This document shows positions 24,616 to 32,502 of a stretch of DNA of 64,000 nucleotides, one piece after another. The position numbers and the translations under genes are program-made. Source of the stretch: Pseudaeromonas aegiceratis. GTDB taxonomy: Bacteria; Pseudomonadota; Gammaproteobacteria; Enterobacterales; Aeromonadaceae. Location of the stretch: assembly GCF_046254905.1 (NCBI RefSeq), contig NZ_CP158016.1, positions 1,736,001 to 1,800,000 on the forward strand. Direction: 5' to 3'. Below the pieces are notes generated by a model, which saw only the letters and a program-made list of their open reading frames with translations, was not told the DNA's origin and did no database searches. Numbering within the stretch: position 1 is the first letter of the stretch; each line of letters begins with the position of its first letter.

Positions 24616-27306
24616 ATGTCCGCCCACACCGGCCCCTTGCAGTCCTGGGTCTACCTGGATACCGAATCCACCCGTCGTCTGGTGCAGTTACCGGCCAGCG
24701 CCGAACAGACCGCCTTGTGGTTGGATCAGCTACAGCAACTGCGCCGGCAGGGGGTGGATGCCCTGGTGGTGCCCATCCACTGGCGCTGGATCGCGCCCTT
24801 TGCACCGGAGCAGGCCAACGAGGCCGCCAGCTGGGCCGGTTATCAGCGGTTGTTTACCCAGATCCACAGCCAGGGCCTGAAGATAGTGGCGGAGGTGGCC
24901 TTCGTGGCCAGTGGCCTCAACCAGCCCAGCGCCCTGACCCTGCTGCCCGATTGGCTGTGGGGGCAGTTGCAGCAAGCCTTGCCGGATCATTTTCCCATCG
25001 ACAGCCTGAAATACCTGGATCAGTACGGCCGGGACACCATAGCCGCGCTCTCCTTGTGGGCCAAGGAAGTCACACTGCCGTTTTATCGGCAATTCCTTCA
25101 GGGCATGGCCTTGCATCTCTCCAGCCAGGCGGGGGCCGTGCAGCAGATCCTCTTCGGCCTGGGCCCGGACGGGGAGTGGCGCTATCCCTGGCTGGGCCGT
25201 TATGAACCCGGCGAGCCGGCCCGGGTGTTGCCCTGTTTCAGCGAGCTGGCCCTGGCGGATCTACATAGAACCCAACTGCTGCGCCACGGCAGCGAGCTGG
25301 CCTGGTGTCAGCATTGGGGTTACCCCACTGACAGGGGAGTAAGCCATGTCGCCGACCGGCGCCAGCTGCTGTTGTGGCTGCTGGAGCAACCCGATGGCCC
25401 AGCCTGGCAGGAGTTCTTCGCCTGGTATCGCGGTTCCTTGCAGGAGTACGGCTGCCAGATCCTGGCCCTGGCCCGCCAGACCTTCACCCAACCCTGGCGG
25501 ATCAAGTTGGGGCTGCGGCTGTGCGGTAGCCTGCCGCGACTCAGTGAGACGGTTCCCTTGCCGCCCGGACTTATCGCCGGTCTGCAGGGGCCGGGCGCCT
25601 CCGCCGATCCCGCGCCCTTGCTGGCGGGGCTCAAGGCGCAGCTGGGGACGGCGGAGTTGACCCTGCTGCTCCCCGGGGTGGCTCCGGCCCACGGTCAGCC
25701 AGCCAGCCCCTTGGTGCAGGCCTGGATCGCCGCCGCCGAGGCCCAGGGCATTGCGCTGATGGCCGAATGCCGCGCTGCTGAGGCACTGCAGGATCATCCC
25801 CAGTGGGACCGCCTGATCCAGGCGGTGCTGCGCCAGGGCCCCTTCCGTGGTTGGCTGTTGGGGGATCTGCCGAGCCTGATGGCCAGCGCCGAGCAGGGCC
25901 AATCCCGCCTGCGCCAGCTGGCGCGGCTCAAGCATGCCCAGGGGCAGGTGCCGCAACTGGCCAGCAAACAGTTTCGCGTCATGGGTCCCCTGCACCTCAA
26001 GGTGGCCAATCAGCGGCAGATGGTGGAGGAGGAGGACTGGTTATCCTTTGCCCAGCAACTTCGCCAGCTGCGGCGCTTGGGGGTTACCGCCGTCTCCACG
26101 GACCTGTGGTGGGGTCTGGTGGAGGGGCGGCAGCCCGGCCAGTTCGATTGGAGTTATTACGATCGCCTGGTGGCGGTGCTGGCAGAGCAGGAGATGCATT
26201 GGGTGCCCATACTGTCGTTCCACCAGGCGGGGGGCAACGTCAACGACGACTATATGCAGACCATTCCCCTGTGGCTGTGGGGCATACTGCTGCAGCGCCA
26301 TCCCGAGCTGGAATCGGTGCGGGATCTGCAGTACGTCAGTGAGACAGGTGACGCCTCCATGGAGTATGTCTCTCTGTGGGCCGATCCGTACGTCACGCCG
26401 TTTTATCTCAACTTCATGACCGCCTTCGCCGCCCATTATGCCGATCGCGCCGGCATGATAGACGAGATCAACATCAGCCTGGGACCGGCGGGGGAGCTGC
26501 GCTTCCCCAGCTACAATGCCCATGACTGGGGCAACTACCCCAACCGCGGTACCTTGCAGTGCTACAGCCCGCTGGCGCAGCAGGATTGGCGTCGTCACCT
26601 GCAGACCAAGTTCGGCACGGTGGAGGCGCTCAACTACGCCTTCGGCAGTCAGTACCGCCGTCTGGAGGCGGTGCCCATGCCGTTGGCGGACAGCCTGTTC
26701 GACAACAAGCAGTACGTCTATTCGGCCTGGGGGCGGGAGTTCCTCAGCTGGTATCAGGGCTCCCTCATCCGCCATGGCCGGCAGATCCTCGAAGGGGCCC
26801 TGGCGCTGTTTGGCGACTCGCCGCTGAAGGCCGTGCCCATCGGCATCAAGATCCCCGGCATCCATTGGGAGATCAGCGATCCGGCCAGCCCGCGGGTGGC
26901 GGAGATCACCGCCGGCCTCATCGCCCCCCATCCGGCCTTGGGTCCCCACAACCAGCGGGAATACGTGCGGCTGCTGGAGGGGCTGATCGCCCCCGAGCAT
27001 CGCGGCCGGGTGGTGGTGCACTTCACCTGTCTAGAGATGATCAACAAGGATTACGAGGGCTATTCCCGGGCCGCGGATCTGGTGAGCTGGTTTGCCGATG
27101 CGGCCCACGAGGTGGGGGTGTCGCTGATGGGGGAGAATGCCCTGGCGGGCGAATTGTATGGCGAGCAGGGCTGGCAGCAGATCGCTGGTGCCCTGGGGCG
27201 CAATCCCGGCTACGACGGCATCACCTTCTTGCGGATGCAGAACTTCTTTGACGACAACAAGCTGCCGCGGGAGCGGCTGGCGTGGCTGATCAATCAGTTC
27301 CAGTAG
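24616..27306 (+). CDS. Double-domain beta-amylase (GH14) family protein
   Basis: An 896-residue cytoplasmic-looking protein with no signal peptide. Residues about 455-896 form a recognisable family 14 glycoside hydrolase (beta-amylase). The loop motif is LSFHQAGGNVNDD (His536), the proton-donor motif GPAGELRFPSY has Glu627, the inner loop is FTCLEM (Thr804), and the proposed base is Glu840 in SLMGENAL. Residues 1-450 are a diverged second copy with parallel segments: LPDWLW, LSLWAKEVTLPFY, GPDGEWRYPWL with Glu187, FFAWYRGSLQEYG, and ALMAEC with Glu384. They lack the HxxGGNV and FTCLEM loops. GAGGAG at 24604-24609 supports ATG 24616. It ends in a strong terminator. Role in alpha-glucan breakdown is inferred. 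Confidence 0.85.
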   Translation: MSAHTGPLQSWVYLDTESTRRLVQLPASAEQTALWLDQLQQLRRQGVDALVVPIHWRWIAPFAPEQANEAASWAGYQRLFTQIHSQGLKIVAEVAFVASGLNQPSALTLLPDWLWGQLQQALPDHFPIDSLKYLDQYGRDTIAALSLWAKEVTLPFYRQFLQGMALHLSSQAGAVQQILFGLGPDGEWRYPWLGRYEPGEPARVLPCFSELALADLHRTQLLRHGSELAWCQHWGYPTDRGVSHVADRRQLLLWLLEQPDGPAWQEFFAWYRGSLQEYGCQILALARQTFTQPWRIKLGLRLCGSLPRLSETVPLPPGLIAGLQGPGASADPAPLLAGLKAQLGTAELTLLLPGVAPAHGQPASPLVQAWIAAAEAQGIALMAECRAAEALQDHPQWDRLIQAVLRQGPFRGWLLGDLPSLMASAEQGQSRLRQLARLKHAQGQVPQLASKQFRVMGPLHLKVANQRQMVEEEDWLSFAQQLRQLRRLGVTAVSTDLWWGLVEGRQPGQFDWSYYDRLVAVLAEQEMHWVPILSFHQAGGNVNDDYMQTIPLWLWGILLQRHPELESVRDLQYVSETGDASMEYVSLWADPYVTPFYLNFMTAFAAHYADRAGMIDEINISLGPAGELRFPSYNAHDWGNYPNRGTLQCYSPLAQQDWRRHLQTKFGTVEALNYAFGSQYRRLEAVPMPLADSLFDNKQYVYSAWGREFLSWYQGSLIRHGRQILEGALALFGDSPLKAVPIGIKIPGIHWEISDPASPRVAEITAGLIAPHPALGPHNQREYVRLLEGLIAPEHRGRVVVHFTCLEMINKDYEGYSRAADLVSWFADAAHEVGVSLMGENALAGELYGEQGWQQIAGALGRNPGYDGITFLRMQNFFDDNKLPRERLAWLINQFQ

Positions 27307-27331
27307 CCGTCACCTAAAGACACCTAACAAC

Positions 27332-27357
27332 AAAAACGGCGCTGATGCGCCGTTTTT
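27332..27357. terminator. Bidirectional intrinsic terminator
   Basis: AAAAACGGCGC and GCGCCGTTTTT form an 11-bp stem with a TGAT loop between the convergent beta-amylase-like gene and the higA-like gene; both strands have T after the stem. Confidence 0.88.
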
Positions 27358-27370
27358 GTTTGATGTTCAC

Positions 27371-27643
27371 TCAGCACAATGCCCTGACTTGCCTAGGGAG
27401 TTGTCTCTTGGCCTGGGCCAGGTCGTAGTTGATCTGCATGCGAAGCCAGCATTGTGCTGTGCTCATACCGGCCATTTCCAGGCGAAGGGCCAGATCGGCG
27501 CTGATAGCCGCTTGCAGCTTCGCTACGTTGGCGAGTTCCTCGCAAGACACGCCTAGCCGCAGGGCGGCCTCTTCGATGGTCAGTCCTAAGGCATTGATAT
27601 TCTCATCTAATAGTTCACCGGGGTGGGGGGGATTCATCATCAT
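27371..27643 (-). CDS. HigA-family antitoxin-like XRE regulator, no HigB partner
   Basis: A 90-residue protein with the HigA/VapI addiction-module layout: HPGELLDENINALGLTIEEAALRLGVSCEELANV (helix-turn-helix), then ISADLALRLEMAGMSTAQCWLRMQINYDLAQA. In the family the C-terminal WLRMQ.NYDL stretch follows the HTH. Three ATG codons in a row start the gene; the first (27643) is given. HigB toxin genes usually lie immediately upstream of higA, but the 150 bases upstream hold no HigB-like frame and the downstream neighbour is the convergent amylase gene. So it is either an orphan antitoxin or a stand-alone regulator. Confidence 0.8.
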   Translation of the reverse strand: MMMNPPHPGELLDENINALGLTIEEAALRLGVSCEELANVAKLQAAISADLALRLEMAGMSTAQCWLRMQINYDLAQAKRQLPRQVRALC

Positions 27644-27794
27644 CTTGTTCTCTACCGCCAGCTGAACGCAATCCTTGTGATAAAACCTATTGCCTAACGT
27701 GGTGACGGTTGCCTGATGGGCTGCATGACATCATAAGTTAGCCCCCATGAGTCATTCTTGGGAGGCGATTTAACGTAATATCAGCGACAGCGGA

Positions 27795-28313
27795 TCAGGA
27801 GCGGCGGTTGACCTCCAGCACCTGCAGCTGCAGCAGGGGATTGGCTTCCCCGGCCGGCAAGCTCAGCCAGTCGGTGGTGTAACTTTTCTCATCGCCCTGC
27901 CGCAGATAGGTCTCCGGCAGACGGTAAGTGGATTGCCACAGCCGCAGCGGCGCCTCACCCAGCTGGACGCCCTTGGCCGAATAGAAGCGCACTCGTCCTT
28001 CTACCTGCACCACGCTGCCGGCTTGCAGGTTGTGCACCTGGAGCTTGAGCCGCTGGCGGCCGGGCTCCTGGATGCGTCCCACCAGGGCCACCGTCACCCC
28101 CTGGGCACTGCTTTGGCCCAGCAGGGCCGGCTCGGCCAGGGCCTGCTGACTGAGCTGCGGAGCCTGGCTGCCATCCTGGGCCGGCATGGTCAGCAGGTAG
28201 TGCCAGGTAAAATCGTCTTCCAAGACCACTTCCCGGCCATCGGGCAGGGTCAGTTGTGTGGTGGCCAGGGCAGGCAGACTCAGGGCAAGCAGGCAGGAGC
28301 AGAGCAGGCGCAT
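27795..28313 (-). CDS. DUF3157-like exported protein
   Basis: A 172-residue protein with a signal peptide (MRLLCSCLLALSLPALATTQ). The mature start LTLPDGREVVLEDDFTWHYL, with its W-x-Y after an acidic pair, is the pattern I associate with DUF3157, found in Vibrio and Aeromonas. The rest is rich in beta-strand-like alternation (QRLKLQVHNLQAGSVVQVEGRVRFYS), suggesting a periplasmic beta-sandwich. No catalytic residues stand out. It lies 31 bases after the arfA stop on the same strand, and the arfA hairpin lies between them. Function unknown. Confidence 0.6.
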   Translation of the reverse strand: MRLLCSCLLALSLPALATTQLTLPDGREVVLEDDFTWHYLLTMPAQDGSQAPQLSQQALAEPALLGQSSAQGVTVALVGRIQEPGRQRLKLQVHNLQAGSVVQVEGRVRFYSAKGVQLGEAPLRLWQSTYRLPETYLRQGDEKSYTTDWLSLPAGEANPLLQLQVLEVNRRS

Positions 28314-28332
28314 GGGTATTCTCGCGAGGACG

Positions 28333-28373
28333 GGTCAGCGCAGATCAGGCGACGAGACTGAGCTGGGCTGACC
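28333..28373 (-). promoter_or_regulatory. Long hairpin spanning the arfA stop codon
   Basis: The outer arms GGTCAGC and GCTGACC (7 bp) are continued by CAG/CTG (3 bp) and TCAG/CTGA (4 bp), interrupted by two single mismatches, around a 9-base loop. Fourteen of 16 positions pair. The arfA stop codon (28345-28347) lies within the stem. There is no U-tract after it, so the structure looks like an RNase III target rather than an intrinsic terminator. In E. coli such cleavage makes arfA mRNA non-stop and places ArfA under tmRNA control. Confidence 0.75.
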
Positions 28374-28533
28374 ATTCCCCGGTCTTATGCTTGGCGTGCC
28401 GGCGGTAGCTGCCCTTGCCCTTGTGGTTTTGCTCGACGCGACTGCGAAACAGGGGATCGGTCACCAGGGCGGCCAGGGCATTGTCGGTCACCTGACCGCG
28501 GCCATGTTGGTGGGGAAGAGGGGTCTTGCGCAT
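28345..28533 (-). CDS. arfA: Alternative ribosome-rescue factor A
   Basis: ArfA recruits release factor 2 to ribosomes stalled on mRNAs without a stop codon, as a backup to tmRNA. The 62-residue protein contains the core GRGQVTDNALAALVTDPLFRSRVEQNHKGKGSYRRHAKHK, which matches E. coli ArfA through KDNAIEALL.DPLFRQRVE and KGKGSY. The start MRKTPLPHQH at ATG 28533 follows AGGAGCC; the frame is open further upstream but that part does not resemble the family. The basic C-terminal tail that enters the mRNA channel is encoded just before a long hairpin that includes the stop codon. Confidence 0.92.
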   Translation of the reverse strand: MRKTPLPHQHGRGQVTDNALAALVTDPLFRSRVEQNHKGKGSYRRHAKHKTGEWSAQLSLVA

Positions 28534-28623
28534 GTTAGGCTCCTTGTTGCCAACGGGTGTCATAAACCATGACACGGGGCGACTAGGTTAGCCCAGCTCG
28601 CCCCGGGCAACAAGGTAAGCGGC

Positions 28624-28917
28624 CTAGCAGCACTCCAGCTCAAGCTTCTCCAACAGCTGCATGGCGACCTCGTCCTCGTGTTCCTCGAAAAACTCCCGCA
28701 GCTGATTGAGGTGGCTGTGGATCAGGAAGAGATCATCGGGTACCGGGCCCGAAGCCGGCCGCCGCTTGTTGAGGAAGTAGGTCCAGAAGGCATTGCACTT
28801 GGCCGGATCGGCCAGGTGAGTGAGTAAAAATTGCATCAGCTGGGCGGCATTTTGGTCGCAATCAATACCGTCGAAGCTGACGTAGCGATCGGGTTTGTTG
28901 CACAGACAGTCGGACAT
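28624..28917 (-). CDS. cowN: CowN-like protein (nitrogenase CO-protection family)
   Basis: A 97-residue acidic protein. It reads CNKPDRYVSFDGIDCDQNAAQL, then DPAKCNAFWTYFLNKR, then GPVPDDLFLIHSHLNQLREFFEE and a C-terminal LEKLELECC. This order of blocks agrees with my memory of CowN, the protein needed for N2-dependent growth of Rhodospirillum rubrum under carbon monoxide. No nif genes lie in the window, so a nitrogenase link is unproven. The start could be ATG 28917 (AAAGG 11 bases upstream) or ATG 28926, which has too little spacing from the same site. It stands alone between arfA and the rhlE promoter region. Confidence 0.65.
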   Translation of the reverse strand: MSDCLCNKPDRYVSFDGIDCDQNAAQLMQFLLTHLADPAKCNAFWTYFLNKRRPASGPVPDDLFLIHSHLNQLREFFEEHEDEVAMQLLEKLELECC

Positions 28918-29153
28918 GGCAGACATCACCTTTGCTTGAATCACCACAAATTGTGGAAAACGGCACCGGAAAGTTGCGGCAAACCGGCACCCCAGAGAAA
29001 ATCCACAAGTCCGAGGCTAGAAACGTGCCAGCTTGCTGTAAAAACACGGATCCGCCTCACATTCTGCTCGTCATGCCCGGCTAAAGGGGGTAAGCTCCCG
29101 CCTCTTTAAAGAGCCCATCGTCGTTGCGGTTGCCCGCATCCTAAAAGGTGTTT

Positions 29154-30521
29154 ATGAGTTTTTCCTCCCTCGGACTTTCCCCGGCCTTGCTGCGCGCCGT
29201 CAGCGAACAGGGCTACAGCGAACCCTCTCCCATTCAGGCCCAGGCGATCCCCGCCGTGCTGGCCGGTCGGGATCTGATGGCGGCGGCCCAGACAGGGACC
29301 GGCAAGACCGCCGGCTTTACCCTGCCCCTGTTGCAGCGCCTGGCCGGCGGCCCGCGGGTCAAGCCCAACCAGGTGCGCGCCCTGATCCTGGCGCCGACCC
29401 GCGAGCTGGCGGCCCAGGTGGAAGAGAGCGTGCGCAACTATGGCAAGTACCTCTCCCTGCGCTCCGGTGTGGTGTTTGGCGGGGTGGGGATCAACCCCCA
29501 GATGATGATGCTGCGCAAGGGGCTGGATGTCCTGGTGGCCTGCCCGGGCCGTCTGCTGGATCTCTATCAGCAGAATGCGGTGCGCTTCGACCAGCTGGAA
29601 GTCTTGGTGCTGGATGAAGCAGACCGCATGCTGGACATGGGCTTCATCCACGACATCCGCCGGGTGCTGGCCCTGCTGCCGGCCAAGCGGCAGAACCTGT
29701 TGTTCTCCGCCACCTTCGCCGACGAGATCCGTGAGCTGGCCACTCGGCTGCTCAATGATCCCCTGTCCATCGAGGTGGCGCCGCGCAACAGCACCGCCGA
29801 GCGCATAGAACAGCTGGTCCACCCGGTGGACAAGGGCCGCAAGCCGGCCTTGTTGTGCGAGCTGATCCGCCGTCACGGCTGGGAGCAGGTGCTGGTGTTC
29901 ACCCGCACCAAGCACATCGCCAACCGGCTGGCGGAAAAGCTCTGCCAGGAGGGTATCCAGGCGGCCGCCATTCATGGCAACAAGAGCCAGGGGGCACGGA
30001 CCAAGGCGCTGGCCGGTTTCAAGTCCGGCGAGTTGACCGCCCTGGTGGCCACCGACATCGCCGCCCGGGGTCTGGACATCGATCAGCTGCCCCAGGTGGT
30101 GAACTTCGAGCTGCCTAACGTGGCGGAAGATTACGTGCACCGCATCGGCCGTACCGGCCGCGCCGGCGCCGCGGGCCACGCCATCTCCCTGGTGTGTGCC
30201 GAGGAGGGCAAGCTGCTGCGGGGGATCGAGAGGCTGATCAAGCAGAGTCTGCCCAAGGAGATCATCCCGGGCTTCGAGCCGGACAAGCTGACCCTGGATG
30301 CCATCGCCCAGGGCCAGGGCCAGCCGGAGCGCAAGAGCCCGCCGCCCCGCCGCCAAGGCCAGGGTCAGGGCCGTCGTCCCCAAGGTGCCGGCAACAAGCC
30401 CCAGGGTCAGACCCAGGGCCGCAACGCCCAGGCCAAGCCCGCCACCGGCAATCAGGCGGACAAGCCCGCCGGCAATCGCCCACGTCGCCGTCGCCCGCAA
30501 TCCGGCAATCCGTCGGCATAA
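29154..30521 (+). CDS. rhlE: ATP-dependent RNA helicase RhlE
   Basis: A 455-residue DEAD-box helicase involved in ribosome maturation and RNA turnover. The helicase core (residues about 1-375) has FSSLGLSPALLRAV and a Q motif (PSPIQAQAIP), AQTGTGKT at 45-52, APTRELAAQV, LDEADRMLDMGF, SATF, and RIGRTGRAGA. The last 80 residues are a low-complexity tail of Gly, Gln, Pro and Arg that should bind RNA without structure. ATG 29154 is preferred to an upstream GTG (29148), as AAAAGG then has proper spacing. The full MSFSSLGL start and the length agree with E. coli RhlE (454). Confidence 0.94.
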   Translation: MSFSSLGLSPALLRAVSEQGYSEPSPIQAQAIPAVLAGRDLMAAAQTGTGKTAGFTLPLLQRLAGGPRVKPNQVRALILAPTRELAAQVEESVRNYGKYLSLRSGVVFGGVGINPQMMMLRKGLDVLVACPGRLLDLYQQNAVRFDQLEVLVLDEADRMLDMGFIHDIRRVLALLPAKRQNLLFSATFADEIRELATRLLNDPLSIEVAPRNSTAERIEQLVHPVDKGRKPALLCELIRRHGWEQVLVFTRTKHIANRLAEKLCQEGIQAAAIHGNKSQGARTKALAGFKSGELTALVATDIAARGLDIDQLPQVVNFELPNVAEDYVHRIGRTGRAGAAGHAISLVCAEEGKLLRGIERLIKQSLPKEIIPGFEPDKLTLDAIAQGQGQPERKSPPPRRQGQGQGRRPQGAGNKPQGQTQGRNAQAKPATGNQADKPAGNRPRRRRPQSGNPSA

Positions 30522-30541
30522 GGCGCGAGTCACAGCTAGCA

Positions 30542-30567
30542 AACAGGCCACCCTAGGGTGGCCTGTT
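30542..30567. terminator. Intrinsic terminator between rhlE and the MATE gene
   Basis: A perfect 12-bp stem, AACAGGCCACCC with GGGTGGCCTGTT around TA, lies between two convergent genes. The T-tract is weak on both strands. Confidence 0.75.
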
Positions 30568-30588
30568 GCGTTGTGGGCTCAGCAAAAT

Positions 30589-31938
30589 CTAGTTGGCGCG
30601 CGACAGCGCGGGGTCCGGGAGCAAGGCGCGGCCAGCATGATGCCGATATCGCCAGATCCAGGCCAGGGTCAGGGCTCGCAGGGCCAGGAACAGGCTCATG
30701 GCCAGCCAGAGGGCATGATTGCCCAACCAGGGCAGGGTGAGCAAGGCCAGGGCAAAGCCCAGGGTGGCCAGCAGCAGGCTGTTGCGCATGGCCCGGCCAT
30801 CGGTGGCGGCCACGAAGAGGCCATCCCACAGGTAGCTCCAGACCCCGATCAGCGGCAGGCACCAGTGCCAGGGCAGGTAACTCTGGGCCAGGGCCAGCAG
30901 CGCCGGCTGATCGGTCAGCAGGGCGAGGAGGTGGTGGCCCCACAGCAGGTAGGCCATCCCCAACCCCAGTGCCACCATGGCCCCTTGCCGACAGGCCGCC
31001 CGCCAGTAAGCCTGCAGCCGATCGAGTCGCCGGGCACCCAGGGCCTGGCCGCACTTGATCTCCACCCCATAGGCCAGGGCATCCAGGGCGAAGGCGCTCA
31101 GGGTGAGCAGGTTCAGCAGCAGGGCGTTGGCCGCCAGATAGTCGCTGCCCAGCCGGCCCCCCAGCACGGTGAGGCTGGCAAAACAGCCCTGCAGCAGCAA
31201 GGAGCGGATCAGCAGATCCCGGTTGAGTCGCAGCAGCGGCGCCAGCTCGCCGCGAACCTGGGGCAACAGTTGCCAAAGCCGAAAGCCTCGCCGGGCCAGC
31301 TCGCGGCGCACCAGCAGCAGGCCGGCCAGCAGCATCAGATAGTCGGCCAGCAAGGTGGCCTGCGCCACCCCCGCCACCTGATGCCCCAGCCCCACCACCA
31401 GATACAGATCGAGCACTATGTTGCAGACGTTGCCCAGGATGAGCAGCAGGACGGGCCCCCTCAGCCGCTCCAGCCCCAGCAGCCAACCGTTGATGGCCAG
31501 GTTCGCCAGCGCCGCCGGCGCCGCCCACCAACGCCACTGCAGATAGACAGCCGCCTGTTGCTGCACCTGGGGCTCGGCGCCGCTGATCTGCAGCAGCAGG
31601 GGGATGATCAAGGGACTCAAGACGCTCAGCAGGCCGCCGGCCAGCAGGGCCAGGGCCAGGGGCTGGGCCAGGGCCTTGAGGATGGCGAGCCGATCGCCGG
31701 CGCCCTTGGCCTGGGCGGTGCGGCCCGTGGTGGCCATGCGCAGGAACAGCAACAGCATGAAGACGAAATTGGTGGCTGTGGTGCCCAGGGCCACGCCGGC
31801 CAGGTAATGGGGCGCGGCCAGATGGCCCACCACGGCGGTATCCACCAACCCCAACAGGGGGACGCTGAGGTTGGAGATCAGCATGGGTAGGGCGATGCGC
31901 CACAGTTGGCGATCCGTGGCACCAAAGGCCCAGCTCAT
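30589..31938 (-). CDS. MATE-family efflux transporter, DinF-like
   Basis: A 449-residue membrane protein with 12 predicted helices. The start WRIALPMLISNLSVPLLGLVDTAVVGHL is the first-helix signature of the MATE family (DinF branch), where the Asp of LVDTAVVG is in the cation-binding pocket. LGLERLRGPVLLLILGNVCNIVLD repeats the N-lobe pattern. MATE proteins export cationic compounds in exchange for Na+ or H+. E. coli dinF is damage-inducible with lexA, but here it is paired instead with a metallopeptidase gene whose end it overlaps by 4 bases. Substrate is unknown. Confidence 0.88.
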   Translation of the reverse strand: MSWAFGATDRQLWRIALPMLISNLSVPLLGLVDTAVVGHLAAPHYLAGVALGTTATNFVFMLLLFLRMATTGRTAQAKGAGDRLAILKALAQPLALALLAGGLLSVLSPLIIPLLLQISGAEPQVQQQAAVYLQWRWWAAPAALANLAINGWLLGLERLRGPVLLLILGNVCNIVLDLYLVVGLGHQVAGVAQATLLADYLMLLAGLLLVRRELARRGFRLWQLLPQVRGELAPLLRLNRDLLIRSLLLQGCFASLTVLGGRLGSDYLAANALLLNLLTLSAFALDALAYGVEIKCGQALGARRLDRLQAYWRAACRQGAMVALGLGMAYLLWGHHLLALLTDQPALLALAQSYLPWHWCLPLIGVWSYLWDGLFVAATDGRAMRNSLLLATLGFALALLTLPWLGNHALWLAMSLFLALRALTLAWIWRYRHHAGRALLPDPALSRAN

Positions 31939-32438
31939 TGGCCGCGCTCCAGACTCTGCTGGGTCAGGTAGAGCCGCAGATCCAGCTCCAGCTGGTGGTA
32001 ATCGGGTTCCATGTGACAGCAGAGCTGATAGAAGGCCTTGTCGTGCTCCTTGTGCCGCAGGTGGGCCAGCTCATGGACGGCGATCATGCGCAGGAAGGGG
32101 GCCGGGGCCTCGCGAAACAGGCTGGCGATCTGGATGCTGGACTTGCTCTTCAGCCGGCTGCCCTGTACCCGGCTGTGGCTCAGGTGCAGCCCCAGGGCGT
32201 GTTTGACCAGGTTGATCTTGCTGTCGTAGCTGACGCCGCTCAAGGGCGGTGCACTCTTCATGTATTGCTGCTTGAGGGCCTGCACGTAACCAAACAGCGC
32301 CTTGTCACTCTGAATGGCGTGATGATCCGGCGGATATTTTTGGCGCAGCCAGGGTCCCAGGCGGTCCTGGTCGATCAGGCTGCGCACCTGGTGGAGCAGG
32401 CTGTCGGGATAGCCGGCGAGAAAGGGTAATGCGGTCAT
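31935..32438 (-). CDS. YgjP-like zinc metallopeptidase-fold protein
   Basis: A 167-residue protein with the zinc motif HELAH (His122, Glu123, His126) and a further His132 in HLRHKEHDKAFYQLC. Then comes MEPDYHQLELDLRLYL. This arrangement of HExxH and HxxxF, together with an N-terminal helical region, fits the YgjP-like metallopeptidase domain (DUF45), whose members have also been described as nucleotide pyrophosphatases. There is no signal peptide, so it is cytosolic. It overlaps the start of the MATE gene by 4 bases, implying coupled translation. Confidence 0.78.
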   Translation of the reverse strand: MTALPFLAGYPDSLLHQVRSLIDQDRLGPWLRQKYPPDHHAIQSDKALFGYVQALKQQYMKSAPPLSGVSYDSKINLVKHALGLHLSHSRVQGSRLKSKSSIQIASLFREAPAPFLRMIAVHELAHLRHKEHDKAFYQLCCHMEPDYHQLELDLRLYLTQQSLERGQ

Positions 32439-32502
32439 GGGGGCCTCGTGTCTGAGGGGGCATTATTGTGCAGGGCGCAGACGCGAGCAAGCCTGGGCAG
32501 GC

